Assembly: GCA_963797115.1 (NCBI GenBank)
Contig: CAWCOH010000004.1
Span: 62,001-126,000 of the forward strand
Source: AP-15 sp963797115
Lineage (GTDB): Bacteria; Pseudomonadota; Alphaproteobacteria; ATCC43930; CGMCC-115725
Length of the DNA stretch: 64,000 bases
Reading direction: 5' to 3'
Both the position numbers and the translations under genes were made by a program. This document shows positions 30,555 to 39,322 of the stretch, piece by piece; the stretch's first letter is position 1; every line of letters starts with the position of its first letter. The notes under the pieces were generated by a model. That model did not search any database. It saw only the letters and a program-made list of their open reading frames with translations, and had not been told where the DNA came from.

Positions 30555-31337
30555 TCAGCTCGTCCAGCGTAGGATCGCTGACGCCACTTCGTCGGGCTTG
30601 TCGAGTTCGGCGAGATGGCCAGCTCCGGGAATTGTGAGGATTTCGGTGCGGCCGGCAATCGCCGCAGCGAACCGGTCGGCGTAGCTGCGCGGCATGACGC
30701 GGTCCTCGGCACCCCAGATCAACAGCGTCGACGTCTCGATCAACGGCAAGCGCTTTTCGAGCCGGGTGTTGCCGAGCGGCCAGAAGGCGCGCGCCGCGGC
30801 CTCGTTGGCCCGCACCTGCTCGATCGGCCATTCGGGCGAGTTCGCGCCTTCGGGCTCGGCCTTGAGCTGGTTCCAGCGCTCGGCATCGGCGCAGAGCAAC
30901 GCAGGAACCTCCGGCGCCCGCTGCGCCCAGGGGTCGGTCATCGGCTCCTTCTCGTCGAACAGACCCCACGGAGAGATCAGGGTCAGGCGGCGCATCGAGC
31001 TCGGCCAGATCGCCGCGATCTCGGCGGCGAACGAGCCGCCAACGGTACTGGCGGCCAGGTCGGCGCCGTCGAGCCCGGCCTTTTGCAGCAGGTGACGGAC
31101 GGCGAGCACCCAGTCGAGGTGGCTGTCGAGCCCGCTGTGCCCGCGCCCGCCGCCCGGGAAGCCGGGTAATGACGGGACAACGACCATGCGCTCGCGCGCC
31201 AGAGCATCGAGAAACGGGATCCAGCGCGGCAACCCGCCAAAGCCGGCGAGAAAGCCGAGCTTAGGTCCCTCGCCCTTCTTCCACACGCGAGAGGTGAAGC
31301 CGTTGACCTCGACCGACAATGTCTCCAATTCACTCAC
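30555..31337 (-). CDS. Alpha/beta-hydrolase with Thr in the nucleophile position
   Basis: A 260-residue alpha/beta-hydrolase from the GTG at 31337, which has GGGGAGG at ideal spacing. The usual G-x-S-x-G elbow is replaced by A-S-T-V-G-G, placing Thr98 where the Ser nucleophile should be. The acid (L-I-W-G-A-E-D-R-V-M) and His (G-A-G-H-L-A-E-L-D-K-P) are in place. It lies between two LLM genes on the same strand and may hydrolyse the ester or acyl product of such a monooxygenase. The Thr makes the mechanism uncertain. Confidence 0.85.
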   Translation of the reverse strand: MSELETLSVEVNGFTSRVWKKGEGPKLGFLAGFGGLPRWIPFLDALARERMVVVPSLPGFPGGGRGHSGLDSHLDWVLAVRHLLQKAGLDGADLAASTVGGSFAAEIAAIWPSSMRRLTLISPWGLFDEKEPMTDPWAQRAPEVPALLCADAERWNQLKAEPEGANSPEWPIEQVRANEAAARAFWPLGNTRLEKRLPLIETSTLLIWGAEDRVMPRSYADRFAAAIAGRTEILTIPGAGHLAELDKPDEVASAILRWTS

Positions 31338-31371
31338 GACCGCCTCCCCGATCATTGGCCGCCGCCAAATG

Positions 31372-31515
31372 CCCCTCTCCGCCGTATCGCGGGGGAGAGG
31401 GAGGGTCCCGCGCCGACGGCGTGGGAGGGTGAGGTGGCCTTCCGAAGCCGCAAGCGCTGCGCCGCCGCCCACCTCACCCCGGCCCTCTCCCCCCGCAAGC
31501 GGCCGGAGAGGGGGA
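31372..31515. repeat. Intergenic palindromic repeat, CTCTCC/GGGAGAGGG family
   Basis: The left arm (about 31372-31438) and right arm (about 31469-31515) are inverted. Each has CCCCTCTCC, a small stem, GGGGGAGAGGG, then GGGTGAGGTGG in the same order on opposite strands. A related half-copy lies at 50545-50582. These are typical noncoding dispersed repeats in GC-rich Proteobacteria. This one separates the LLM gene from the hydrolase inside a probable operon, so it may lower downstream expression. Confidence 0.65.
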
Positions 31516-31536
31516 TAGCCGCGGCAAAGGCCATAA

Positions 31537-32796
31537 TCACTCAGCCGCCATTGCCGCCGGCTGGAACGGGGTCAGCGGCGCCCGCGCCTCGCGGTTCATC
31601 GGGTTTGGCCACCAGCGGTCGTCCCACTCGGCGAACATGTCCGTCAACTGCGGCATCACCTTTTCGGCAAAGAGCTGTGTGTTGTACTTCGCCAGATCCT
31701 TGCCCATGTTGCCGAACTGCAGCAGCATCATCAGATGGCCGACATTGAGATTGGTCGCGACCTCCTTGAGCTGGGCGGCGACCTCGTCCGGCGAGCCGAT
31801 GATCACGTAGCCTTTCTCGACGATTGCATCCATCTCACGCGCCAAGGTGTCGAACCGGCGCATCCGTGCCACTTGAGCCACTTGGCCGACAACTCCCGCG
31901 CGCTGTGTAGCCTCGCTGGTATAGCCCGGCGCGTTGGCGAAACGCGGGTCGACATGCAGGCAGCGGCCGTAGAAATATTCAGCCGGCTCGCTGTAGAGGC
32001 GATAGGCCTCTTCCCGGCTTTCGGCGACGCCGACGAATTGCAGAAAGCCGGCGCGGTACGGGTTCCGGTCCTTGCCGAGCCGGTCCATCTCGGCCCAGAA
32101 GCCGTCCATCGTCGCCTGCCCGGCCTGGTAGCCGAAATAGGACAAATAGGCGTAGACGTGGTCCATCTCGGCGCACCAGCGCCAGGTCTCGACCGAGCCG
32201 CCGCCCGGGATCCATATCGGCGGATGCGGCTTTTGAATCGGACGCGGCCAGATGTTGACGTAACGCTGCTGGTTGAAGCGGCCGTTAAAGGCAAAGGTGT
32301 CCGGCTCGGTCCACGCCCGCAACACCAGGTCATGCGCCTCGTGGTAGCGGTCGCGCAGCATCGACGGGTTCTGCCCGTAGGCAAAACAGGTGTCCATCGG
32401 CGTGCCGACCGGGAAACCGGCGATCAGCCGACCGCCCGAGATCACGTCGATCATCGCAAATTCTTCGGCGACCCGGGTCGGCGGGTTGTAGAGCGCCAAG
32501 GAATTGCCCATCACGCACAGTGCCGTGTCGGTGGTGCGCCGCGCCAGTGCCGAGGCAATCAGATTGGGCGACGGCATCAGCCCGTAGCCGTTCGAATGGT
32601 GCTCGTTGACGCAGACCGCATCGAACCCGCATTCGGCGGCGAATTCGAGCTCGTCCATGAAGTCGTTGTACATGTGATGGGCGCGCCGCGGGTCGAACAG
32701 CGAGGAATGGATGTCGACCCACACCGAGGGGTGCTTCTCGCGAAAATCGTCGGGGAGCTCGGTGTACGGCATCAGGTGAAACCACATCAGCTTCAT
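31537..32796 (-). CDS. LLM-class flavin-dependent monooxygenase
   Basis: A 419-residue luciferase-like protein, M-K-L-M-W-F-H-L-M-P-Y at the start. It has V-C-V-N-E-H-H-S-N-G-Y-G (near 61-72), the segment G-G-R-L-I-A-G-F-P-V-G-T-P and K-P-H-P-P-I-W-I-P-G-G-G-S. Long C-terminal helices end in M-P-Q-L-T-D-M-F. It is first in the LLM-hydrolase-LLM group. A TetR-like palindrome lies 75 bases upstream of its start, so it may be induced by its substrate. The substrate is unknown. Confidence 0.9.
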   Translation of the reverse strand: MKLMWFHLMPYTELPDDFREKHPSVWVDIHSSLFDPRRAHHMYNDFMDELEFAAECGFDAVCVNEHHSNGYGLMPSPNLIASALARRTTDTALCVMGNSLALYNPPTRVAEEFAMIDVISGGRLIAGFPVGTPMDTCFAYGQNPSMLRDRYHEAHDLVLRAWTEPDTFAFNGRFNQQRYVNIWPRPIQKPHPPIWIPGGGSVETWRWCAEMDHVYAYLSYFGYQAGQATMDGFWAEMDRLGKDRNPYRAGFLQFVGVAESREEAYRLYSEPAEYFYGRCLHVDPRFANAPGYTSEATQRAGVVGQVAQVARMRRFDTLAREMDAIVEKGYVIIGSPDEVAAQLKEVATNLNVGHLMMLLQFGNMGKDLAKYNTQLFAEKVMPQLTDMFAEWDDRWWPNPMNREARAPLTPFQPAAMAAE

Positions 32797-33188
32797 GGCG
32801 TTACCTCCGCGGCGACCGTGCTCGGCCGAGCCGCAGACTGACCCTGCGCGCCTCTCCCGTCAAGTAGACAACCAACCGCTTGGTCGGTTGGCGAGCATCG
32901 CGCGGGCGTCCTATCGCGAATTCCATCGACGGCAGCCTTGCGGCCGACCCGCAGGATCGCCCGACCGGCCACGCTCCCCCTGTTCGCCCTGTTTTATCAG
33001 GTCGAGATCAGGCATCGCCAACTCCTACAATAACAATCCCGCACCCGCTAAGGGTGCCTATGGGAGCGTGGATAGAATATGACTATGGCAATTGTTTGGT
33101 TGTCGGTATCGCAAGTCGATCCCGCTTCGGCCGGTCTCAATGTCGCAGGCCGCTATCGCGTCGGCCCGCGACAGACGGCCAACCGCAG
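32797..33188. other. 392-base intergenic region with operator-like palindrome
   Basis: It lies upstream of the LLM group and downstream of the PanE-like gene, all on minus. It contains the palindrome at 32872-32891. I see no gene; short plus-strand frames look like chance. Confidence 0.5.
32872..32891. promoter_or_regulatory. TetR-type operator candidate
   Basis: CCAACCG (32872-32878) and CGGTTGG (32885-32891) are perfect inverse arms around six bases. The sequence resembles operators of TetR/AcrR regulators that control fatty-acid, acyl-CoA or monooxygenase genes. It lies 75 bases upstream of the LLM start codon on the minus strand, a normal operator distance. No tetR gene is present within the window. 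Confidence 0.5.
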
Positions 33189-34247
33189 TCAGATCCCGTA
33201 TAGGTTTTCCGGTTTGGCCGGGATCTGGCCGTGCTCGACGCGCTTGACCGCGTCGATTAGCTTGACATGGCTCGGAGTAGGAACACCGACCTCACGCCCC
33301 TTCTCGGCGATCACTCCGTTGATGAAGTCGATCTCGGTGCGCCGGCCCTTGTACATATCCTGGCCCATCGACGGACGCGCGAGATCGCTGCGCGTGTTCG
33401 ATCCCAGCGCCGCGAGGATCGCGGTTTCGATTTCGTCTAGCGCCTTTGCGTCGCCCTCTGCGGCGCGGGCCAGGGTTTCCGGCTCGTGCGCACGGATGTG
33501 CTCGAGCTGGTAGCCGAGCGCCTGGCCGACGCGCACCCCCTCGCCGGCGAGACGGATGCTGAGCCGGCGGATCTTCTCGTCCCGGTTCATCTCGTTGCCG
33601 GACATGCCGGTGGCGGCGGCGACACCATTGGCCATCCCGTTGACGCACAATTTCGACCAGCGCTCGCCCCAGAGATTGGTCGTCGCCTTGACGCTGTCGA
33701 CGGTACCGATCATCTCCGCCAATTCCTCGAGCCGCTTGGTGATCCGGCCATGGACCTCGCCGACACGATACACCTCATAGGGTGAGGCGCCGCGCGCCGC
33801 CGTGCGGCGAACCCGGCCCGGCGCGTAGAGCTCGGCGCCGAGCAGTGCCGGAATTGCACCCACGGTCTTGTCCCAGCCGACGATCCCGGCGATCCGCTCC
33901 TCGTTCATGCAGTTTTGCAAGGAGACGACATAGCCGTCGGGCGCCAGATATTGTGAGATAAATCGGGTCGCCCATTCGGTGTCGTAGGATTTGACCGCGA
34001 CCATCGCGATGTCGATCGGCTTCTCCTTAGCGAGCTGCTGAGCCTCGGTCAGGTGGATCGTTCTCGGCCGGGCGCAGACGAATTCCTCTTGGGTCATTCC
34101 CTCGAGGGCGAGCCCATCCTTGCGGATCGTCTCGACATGCTCGGGCCAGGGATCGATCAACGTCACGTCGAACCCGTTATGGGCGAGATGTCCGCCGGTA
34201 TAGCCGCCGATGGCGCCGACGCCGACGACCGCAATCCGCTTGTCCAT
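33189..34247 (-). CDS. Ketopantoate reductase family (PanE/ApbA) oxidoreductase
   Basis: A 352-residue NADPH-dependent reductase. The N-terminal Rossmann fold has G9-V-G-A-I-G14-G and the conserved V-A-V-K-S-Y-D segment. The C-terminal domain has the W-S-K-L-C-V-N-G-M-A-N stretch with the catalytic Lys, and later R-P-S-M-G-Q-D-M-Y-K-G-R-R-T-E-I-D-F-I-N-G. It is longer than housekeeping PanE (about 300), so it may be one of the catabolic 2-hydroxyacid paralogues rather than the pantothenate enzyme. It is divergent from the ICL/PEP-mutase gene at 34336, with which it may share regulation. Confidence 0.88.
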   Translation of the reverse strand: MDKRIAVVGVGAIGGYTGGHLAHNGFDVTLIDPWPEHVETIRKDGLALEGMTQEEFVCARPRTIHLTEAQQLAKEKPIDIAMVAVKSYDTEWATRFISQYLAPDGYVVSLQNCMNEERIAGIVGWDKTVGAIPALLGAELYAPGRVRRTAARGASPYEVYRVGEVHGRITKRLEELAEMIGTVDSVKATTNLWGERWSKLCVNGMANGVAAATGMSGNEMNRDEKIRRLSIRLAGEGVRVGQALGYQLEHIRAHEPETLARAAEGDAKALDEIETAILAALGSNTRSDLARPSMGQDMYKGRRTEIDFINGVIAEKGREVGVPTPSHVKLIDAVKRVEHGQIPAKPENLYGI

Positions 34248-34335
34248 GATCTCCTCCCTCTATGACCACGCTCAGGCCATGATAAGCTCCCCGGGCGAGA
34301 AACATCCGGAAAACCTGTGAGGGTGAGGAAATACG

Positions 34336-35202
34336 ATGAATTGGACCGAACGGCGCGAGCGCTTTCGCGCGCTGATGGCAGGCAATCGCTGCGTACACAC
34401 CGGCTCCGTCTATGACGCGATCTCGGCTCGGATCGCCGAGGATCTCGGCTTCGAGGTCGGTATCTTCTCCGGCTCGATCGGGTCGATGTCGGTGCTCGGC
34501 GCCCCCGATCTCGTCGTCATGACCCTGACCGAATTCGCTTCTCAGGCCAACCGCATCTGCCGTGCCGGGAATCTCGCATTGCTGGTCGACGCCGACCACG
34601 GCTACGGCAACGCCCTCAATGTCCGCCGCACAGTCGAGGAATTGGAGACTGCTGGCATCTGCGCGATGTCGATCGAGGATACCGTGCTGCCGCGGCCCTA
34701 TGGACCCAACGGCAAGCCGAGCTTGAGCTCGGTCGACGAGGGTGTGGGCAAGATGAAGGCGGCATTATCGGCGCGTCAGGACAAAAACCTCGTCATCGCC
34801 GGGCGCACCAGTGCGCTGGCAATCGCCAGTCTCGACGAGGCCGTCAAGCGAGCCAAGGCCTATGAGGCGGCCGGGGTCGACGCGATCTTTCTCGCCGGCG
34901 GCGTCACCGTCGCCAGCATAGAGGCGGTATCGTCGCAGGTTAAGATCCCGCTGATAACCGGCGGGGGCTCGGGGCCGCTCGCCGATCTCGACTGGATGGC
35001 GGCGCATGGGGTGCGGGTTGCCTTGCAGGGCCACGCCCCATTCAGCGCCGCGGTTCAGGCGGTCTATAACACGCTGAAGGCATTACGCGACGGCACGAAG
35101 CCGGGTGACCTGCAAGGAATCGCTTCGCCCGAGCTGATGCGCCGGGTCACCCGCGCCGACGACTATCAACAATGGACGAAGGACTTTCTCGGCGGGGCTT
35201 GA
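34336..35202 (+). CDS. Isocitrate lyase/PEP mutase family protein, oxaloacetate decarboxylase-like
   Basis: A 288-residue (beta/alpha)8 enzyme. The metal-binding D-A-D-H-G-Y-G lies at 85-91 and S-I-E-D-T at 112-116. The K-K-C-G-H lyase motif found in the paralogue at 7128-7997 is replaced by L-P-R-P-Y-G, so the catalytic Cys is missing. That fits the oxaloacetate decarboxylase-type branch (PA4872-like). It likely acts on a short dicarboxylate. The GNAT gene follows after 27 bases. Confidence 0.87.
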   Translation: MNWTERRERFRALMAGNRCVHTGSVYDAISARIAEDLGFEVGIFSGSIGSMSVLGAPDLVVMTLTEFASQANRICRAGNLALLVDADHGYGNALNVRRTVEELETAGICAMSIEDTVLPRPYGPNGKPSLSSVDEGVGKMKAALSARQDKNLVIAGRTSALAIASLDEAVKRAKAYEAAGVDAIFLAGGVTVASIEAVSSQVKIPLITGGGSGPLADLDWMAAHGVRVALQGHAPFSAAVQAVYNTLKALRDGTKPGDLQGIASPELMRRVTRADDYQQWTKDFLGGA

Positions 35203-35229
35203 ATTCAGCCGCAGAGTGAACCGCCGGCG

Positions 35230-35964
35230 ATGGCTGAATATTGCAATGAACTGGGGCAGCCGATCGGCTTTCCGCTGCCGCAGTGGACGGCGCGGCGGCA
35301 CCCGCCGCGCACGACAATGGCGGGGCGCTTCTGCATCGTCGAGCCGCTCGATCCGCCGCGCCATGCGGCGGAGCTGCACGCCGCTTATCTGCTCGACAAG
35401 GAAGGGCGCAACTGGACCTATCTGCCCTATGGCCCGTTCCCTCGCTTCGCGGAGTACCGCGACTTTGTGGAGCAGGCGGCGGCGCGCGATGACCCGCTGG
35501 TTCACGCCATCATCGAGCGCCGCAGCGGGCACGCCGTCGGCGTCGCGAGCTTGATGCGCATCGAGCCCGCAGCCGGGGTCATCGAGGTCGGCGGCATCAA
35601 TTTCGCGCCGCCATTGCAGCGCACCCCGGCGGCAACCGAGGCCATGTACCTGATGATGCGCCGTGTCTTCGACGAGCTCGGCTATCGCCGCTACGAGTGG
35701 AAATGCGATTCGCTCAACGCGCCCTCGCGCGCTGCAGCGCAACGCCTGGGCTTCCGCTACGAAGGGATGTTCCGCCAGGCGACCGTGTACAAAGGGCGCA
35801 ACCGTGACACCTGCTGGTTCTCGATCCTCGATAGCGAATGGCCGGCGTTGAAGTCAGCGTTCGAGCGATGGCTCGATCCCGGCAATTTCGATGGCGCGGG
35901 GCGGCAGCGGGGGAGCTTGTCGAGTTTCACGCGTCAGGCCCCCAGCCAGGGGGCGAGCGGCTAG
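35230..35964 (+). CDS. GNAT family N-acetyltransferase (RimJ/RimL type)
   Basis: A 244-residue acetyl-CoA-dependent transferase. The fold shows V-G-V-A-S-L-M-R-I (beta 4), A-A-T-E-A-M-Y-L-M-M-R-R-V-F-D-E (acetyl-CoA-binding helix) and L-N-A-P-S-R-A-A-A-Q-R-L-G-F-R-Y-E-G-M-F-R-Q (C-terminal signature of the RimL-like group). The substrate could be a protein N-terminus or a small amine. It lies 27 bases after the decarboxylase-like gene and is probably co-transcribed. Confidence 0.9.
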   Translation: MAEYCNELGQPIGFPLPQWTARRHPPRTTMAGRFCIVEPLDPPRHAAELHAAYLLDKEGRNWTYLPYGPFPRFAEYRDFVEQAAARDDPLVHAIIERRSGHAVGVASLMRIEPAAGVIEVGGINFAPPLQRTPAATEAMYLMMRRVFDELGYRRYEWKCDSLNAPSRAAAQRLGFRYEGMFRQATVYKGRNRDTCWFSILDSEWPALKSAFERWLDPGNFDGAGRQRGSLSSFTRQAPSQGASG

Positions 35965-35976
35965 GGAGCCAACGGC

Positions 35977-37194
35977 TTACCTCGCTCGCGTGAGGAACCG
36001 GTGGGCGATCGAGGCGTGCATTGCGATGCCGACCGCCATCGCCTCCTCGTTCATAATCATGCGGTTGGAATGGCACGGTGCGATGTGGTCTTGCCCGTCA
36101 TGGCCATCCGGCATCGCTCCTAGTGCCATCATGCAGCCGGGAATGCGCTGCAGGACATAGGAGAAATCCTCGGCGCCCATCAGCGGCGCTGGCCAGTCGA
36201 CATAGGAGTCGGCGCCGAGAAGCTCGGTCGCGACGGTGCGGGCGAAATCGACAAAAGCCGGGTCGTTGACCGTGACCGGATATCCCCGCTGGATCGAGAC
36301 ATCGGCCTCGCACAGATGCGCTGCAGCGATGTTCGCCGCCACCCGGCGGAGTCCCGCTTGTGCCCTATCGCGGGCGGTCTCCGAGGTGGCTCGCAAGGTG
36401 CCGACCATCTCGACCAATTCGGGAATGACATTATTGGTCGTGCCGGCCGTCACCTTGGCGCAAGTCAAGACCACGGGATCGAAAACATCGATCCGCCGAG
36501 TGACTAGGGTCTGCAAGGCCAGTCCGATCTCGAATGCGACCGGGATTGGATCAATTGCGTCGTGCGGCATCGAGGCGTGACCGCCGCGCCCCTTCACAGT
36601 GATGGTCCAGGTATCGGCCGACGCCAGCATTGGACCGGGCTTGCCTAGGATGGCGCCGGCCTCGGCGTTGGGCCAGATGTGCAACGCGAAGGCGGCATCG
36701 GGTCTCGGAGCGGCATCGAGCAGCCCATCTTCGATCATCAATCGGGCGCCGCCGTGGCCCTCCTCGCCGGGCTGGAACATGAATTTGACGGTGCCCGCGA
36801 GTTCGCTTCTGTGCCGGTGCAGCAGATGCACCGCCTGCACCAGCATCGCGGTATGGGAGTCGTGACCGCAGGCGTGCATGCGCCCGGGAAACTCGCTCGC
36901 GTAGTCGAGCCCGGTATCCTCCGGCATGGGCAGAGCGTCCATGTCGCCGCGTAGCAGGATCGTGCGGCCGATCTGCGCGCCCGGCCCGGTGCCGGTCAGT
37001 GTAACGACGAGACCGGAGGTCGATAATCCGCGGGCGATCCCGACATCGAGCCCGCGCAATTCGTCCAACACCGCAGCGGTCGTCAGCGGCAGATCGAGCC
37101 CGAGCTCCGGCTTGGCATGAATGCGGCGGCGCAATGCCACAGCCGCCGGCAACAGCGCGCGTGCTTCGTCGAGAAGGCCGTGCAGTTCGGACAT
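35977..37194 (-). CDS. M20 family amidohydrolase (hippurate hydrolase-like)
   Basis: A 405-residue zinc/manganese amidohydrolase. Metal-site elements are L-R-G-D-M-D-A-L-P (82-90), H-A-C-G-H-D (107-112) and the catalytic Glu pair in P-G-E-E-G-H-G-G (142-149). The late M-G-A-E-D-F-S-Y-V motif is present, and the dimerisation domain lies between. It cleaves N-acyl amino acids such as hippurate or N-acetyl-diaminopimelate derivatives. I prefer the ATG at 37194 because AAGGA is eight bases before it; the ATG at 37203 has almost no spacing. Confidence 0.92.
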   Translation of the reverse strand: MSELHGLLDEARALLPAAVALRRRIHAKPELGLDLPLTTAAVLDELRGLDVGIARGLSTSGLVVTLTGTGPGAQIGRTILLRGDMDALPMPEDTGLDYASEFPGRMHACGHDSHTAMLVQAVHLLHRHRSELAGTVKFMFQPGEEGHGGARLMIEDGLLDAAPRPDAAFALHIWPNAEAGAILGKPGPMLASADTWTITVKGRGGHASMPHDAIDPIPVAFEIGLALQTLVTRRIDVFDPVVLTCAKVTAGTTNNVIPELVEMVGTLRATSETARDRAQAGLRRVAANIAAAHLCEADVSIQRGYPVTVNDPAFVDFARTVATELLGADSYVDWPAPLMGAEDFSYVLQRIPGCMMALGAMPDGHDGQDHIAPCHSNRMIMNEEAMAVGIAMHASIAHRFLTRAR

Positions 37195-37279
37195 ACTCGA
37201 CATCCTTTTGGTTGTTGGTGCACACTATGTACCAGCCAGAGCATCGTCGCCAGCCCGTTTGGTCGCCGACGGCGCGCCT

Positions 37280-37813
37280 CTATAATCTTCGCACCACCCG
37301 CCAGCTTCTGATGTTCGCCCAAGCGCCGTCGGGTGTGACGATCACCGGCCGATCGAGAATGAATTCGCGTGTATCGACACGCCGACCGCACTCCTCGGCG
37401 ATGGTCTTCAGCTTGCTCTCGTCCGACGACCAGCTCGGTTGCCGCCCGGTTTCCTCGACCGTATAGAGAAGACTGATGTGCGGCGGATGCGGTTCGGCCG
37501 CACCGGTAATCTGCCGCAGATCCTCGCAAAAGGTCTGGAGATCGGCAGCCGCCTCGATATCGATGACGACGGCTCTCATCGGTGCGGTTGTCGAACAGGA
37601 AATCCGTTTTTTCCTGACCCTGAACGGCAGTAGCCTACTGTCTTTGATATATTCAGCTGCGGCATTCCAGGAATCGGGGTTTGATCGCGGACTGCAGACC
37701 GTCAAGTGGGGTTGAAACGGCACAGTGCCGTGCGCGCTCGCCAACATTGCGATCAGGGCCCCGAGGGAGGCTTCCTCTTCACCGCTCAGCTGCAGCCAAA
37801 TCGATGCGAGCAT
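37280..37813 (-). CDS. 2H phosphoesterase / cyclic phosphodiesterase-like protein
   Basis: A 177-residue protein with two H-x-T/S motifs, H36-L-T and H112-I-S, the signature of the 2H phosphoesterase fold (2'-5' RNA ligase/cyclic phosphodiesterase). The first sits after P-F-Q-P and the second after P-H-P-P, as in plant-type CPDases. It would open cyclic 2',3'-phosphates on a nucleotide or RNA end. GAGAGG precedes the ATG. The gene starts 85 bases from the divergent M20 neighbour's end region and stands alone. Confidence 0.82.
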   Translation of the reverse strand: MLASIWLQLSGEEEASLGALIAMLASAHGTVPFQPHLTVCSPRSNPDSWNAAAEYIKDSRLLPFRVRKKRISCSTTAPMRAVVIDIEAAADLQTFCEDLRQITGAAEPHPPHISLLYTVEETGRQPSWSSDESKLKTIAEECGRRVDTREFILDRPVIVTPDGAWANIRSWRVVRRL

Positions 37814-37918
37814 GACGCCACCTCTCCTTCATGCGAATAACGACACCCCGCGCGTCAAGGGCCGCGAGCACGTTGCCAAATCCCGGCGCGGGGGGCGACA
37901 GAGTCTGTCCGAAATAAC

Positions 37919-38053
37919 GTGGTGCTCGACCTCGGCAGGGTGTTGATCGACCGGGATCCGCGGTATCTCTACCGCAAGCCATTCAACGGTGACGAGCCGG
38001 CAATCGAGCATTTTCTCTCGACCGTCTGCACTCCTGAGTGGAACCTCGCCCAA
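37919..38053 (+). pseudogene. HAD-family hydrolase N-terminal remnant
   Basis: The frame reads V-V-L-D-L-G-R-V-L-I-D-R-D-P-R-Y-L-Y-R, then F-N-G-D-E and E-H-F-L-S-T-V-C, then P-E-W-N-L-A-Q. This is the nucleophile loop and cap start of a HAD-IA phosphatase. After about 45 codons similarity stops and the frame ends soon after. The rest of the gene is absent, so this is a remnant. Confidence 0.6.
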
Positions 38054-38368
38054 GTCGGCACGACTACTGCTCTACGATCATTGGTCCATTGCGAATCCTG
38101 CTGATTTGATGGGTCAGTGCCGCTGGGAGTTCAATCTAGGCGCGTATCAATCCGCCGGTACCCATCTCTTCGGTGCCCCCCTTCAAAACTATCTGTTTAC
38201 AATGATCGTTGAGCAAAGATGCACTCTCACCACGCGGCTAATAGCCGCAGACGGGCGACGCTGCAGAGTTACATTTTGACAATTCTTCCAGTGTAAGTCT
38301 AACTTCTAATGATACGATGGGAGTTATCCGCGAGACACCGCGCCAAGAGACGCTGAACGGATCCCAAC

Positions 38369-38981
38369 ATGGCTGACACTCCCGCGATCACCGATCGGAA
38401 TCTCGAGGCTACGACAAATATCTCCTTGAAGCGGGAACCTGCTTGCTTTGCTTTCTTGTCGGCGTGCTCGATCTCGGCGCCGATGCCGATAGAATTCGAT
38501 CAACCTCGATTTGGCCTCGGCCGATTATTTTGACGGCCGCGCGTCACTGTGGGCCGCCCTCGAAATGCGCTCGTCGGTTTCCGATGATAGTCCGACTGCG
38601 ATCCTCGGGTTCGATGAGACGTTCCTGCGGCCATTCGCCCGAGCATTGATCGAGGCAGCGACCACACGCGCGGCATTTCGGATGACCATTCTTCAGGAGA
38701 AGCGAGGGGCGGATCGCTTCCGGGTGGTGGAGTACGTCACAGGCCCAGGCAAAGCCCTTGAAGAGCTGGTCCTGCAGCCCTTTGAAAATGTCGTACTGAT
38801 CAGCGCGGCGACCCACAAGGGCGGCGGCAATAGCGAAGAGAGCCTATTTCAGTTGCCGCGCACCGACAGCTTTTTGCGCGCCTTTGCGCGGATCGCCTAT
38901 GTCGCAGATCGAACCTTGTGCGATCTGCTCGCCGATATGGAACGGCTCGCGCGCCGGCGGAATCCTTCAGCTACTGCGTGA
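38369..38981 (+). pseudogene. Conserved hypothetical protein broken by two frameshifts
   Basis: From the ATG at 38369 the frame reads M-A-D-T-P-A-I-T-D-R-N-L-E. It continues in a second frame near 38407 as G-Y-D-K-Y-L-L-E-A-G-T-C-L-L-C-F and V-L-D-L-G-A-D-A-D. A third frame near 38493 carries it to 38981 (Y-F-D-G-R-A-S-L-W-A-A-L-E-M, and later Y-V-A-D-R-T-L-C-D-L-L). The reconstructed product is about 203 residues, mostly helical, family unknown. Each break needs one base. It lies in a zone of decayed genes. Confidence 0.55.
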
Positions 38982-39322
38982 GCCGCTGAAAAACAATCAC
39001 CAGGGGTAATTCCCCTCCAACTGTCGGCCCAAGTTCCCGCTAACTTAAACGTAACGTCTTGCCGGTTGGCGGCCAGGGAGGATGGAGAAGGTGCGCCAGC
39101 TGCATCCCGGAATCTCGTCGATCACGGGCCAGGGGACATCATCGCTGGCGGCGGCTCGGGTGCTGAATATGCCCTCCAGAGGGCTCAGCAGAATGCCTAT
39201 CGGCAGGGCTACGCTACCGGCCTCCTCCGTCAACCACCGACGCCAGTTCGCTGTCGAGGGCACTCCTTGACTCGCGCCAGCCCTGCATTCACGTTGCGGC
39301 GGATCAGCACGGAGAACACACA
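38982..39322. other. 341-base intergenic region
   Basis: It precedes the DUF1269 gene. Short frames occur but none has recognisable similarity. I see a possible ribosome site (GGAG) just before the DUF1269 start and nothing else. Confidence 0.4.
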
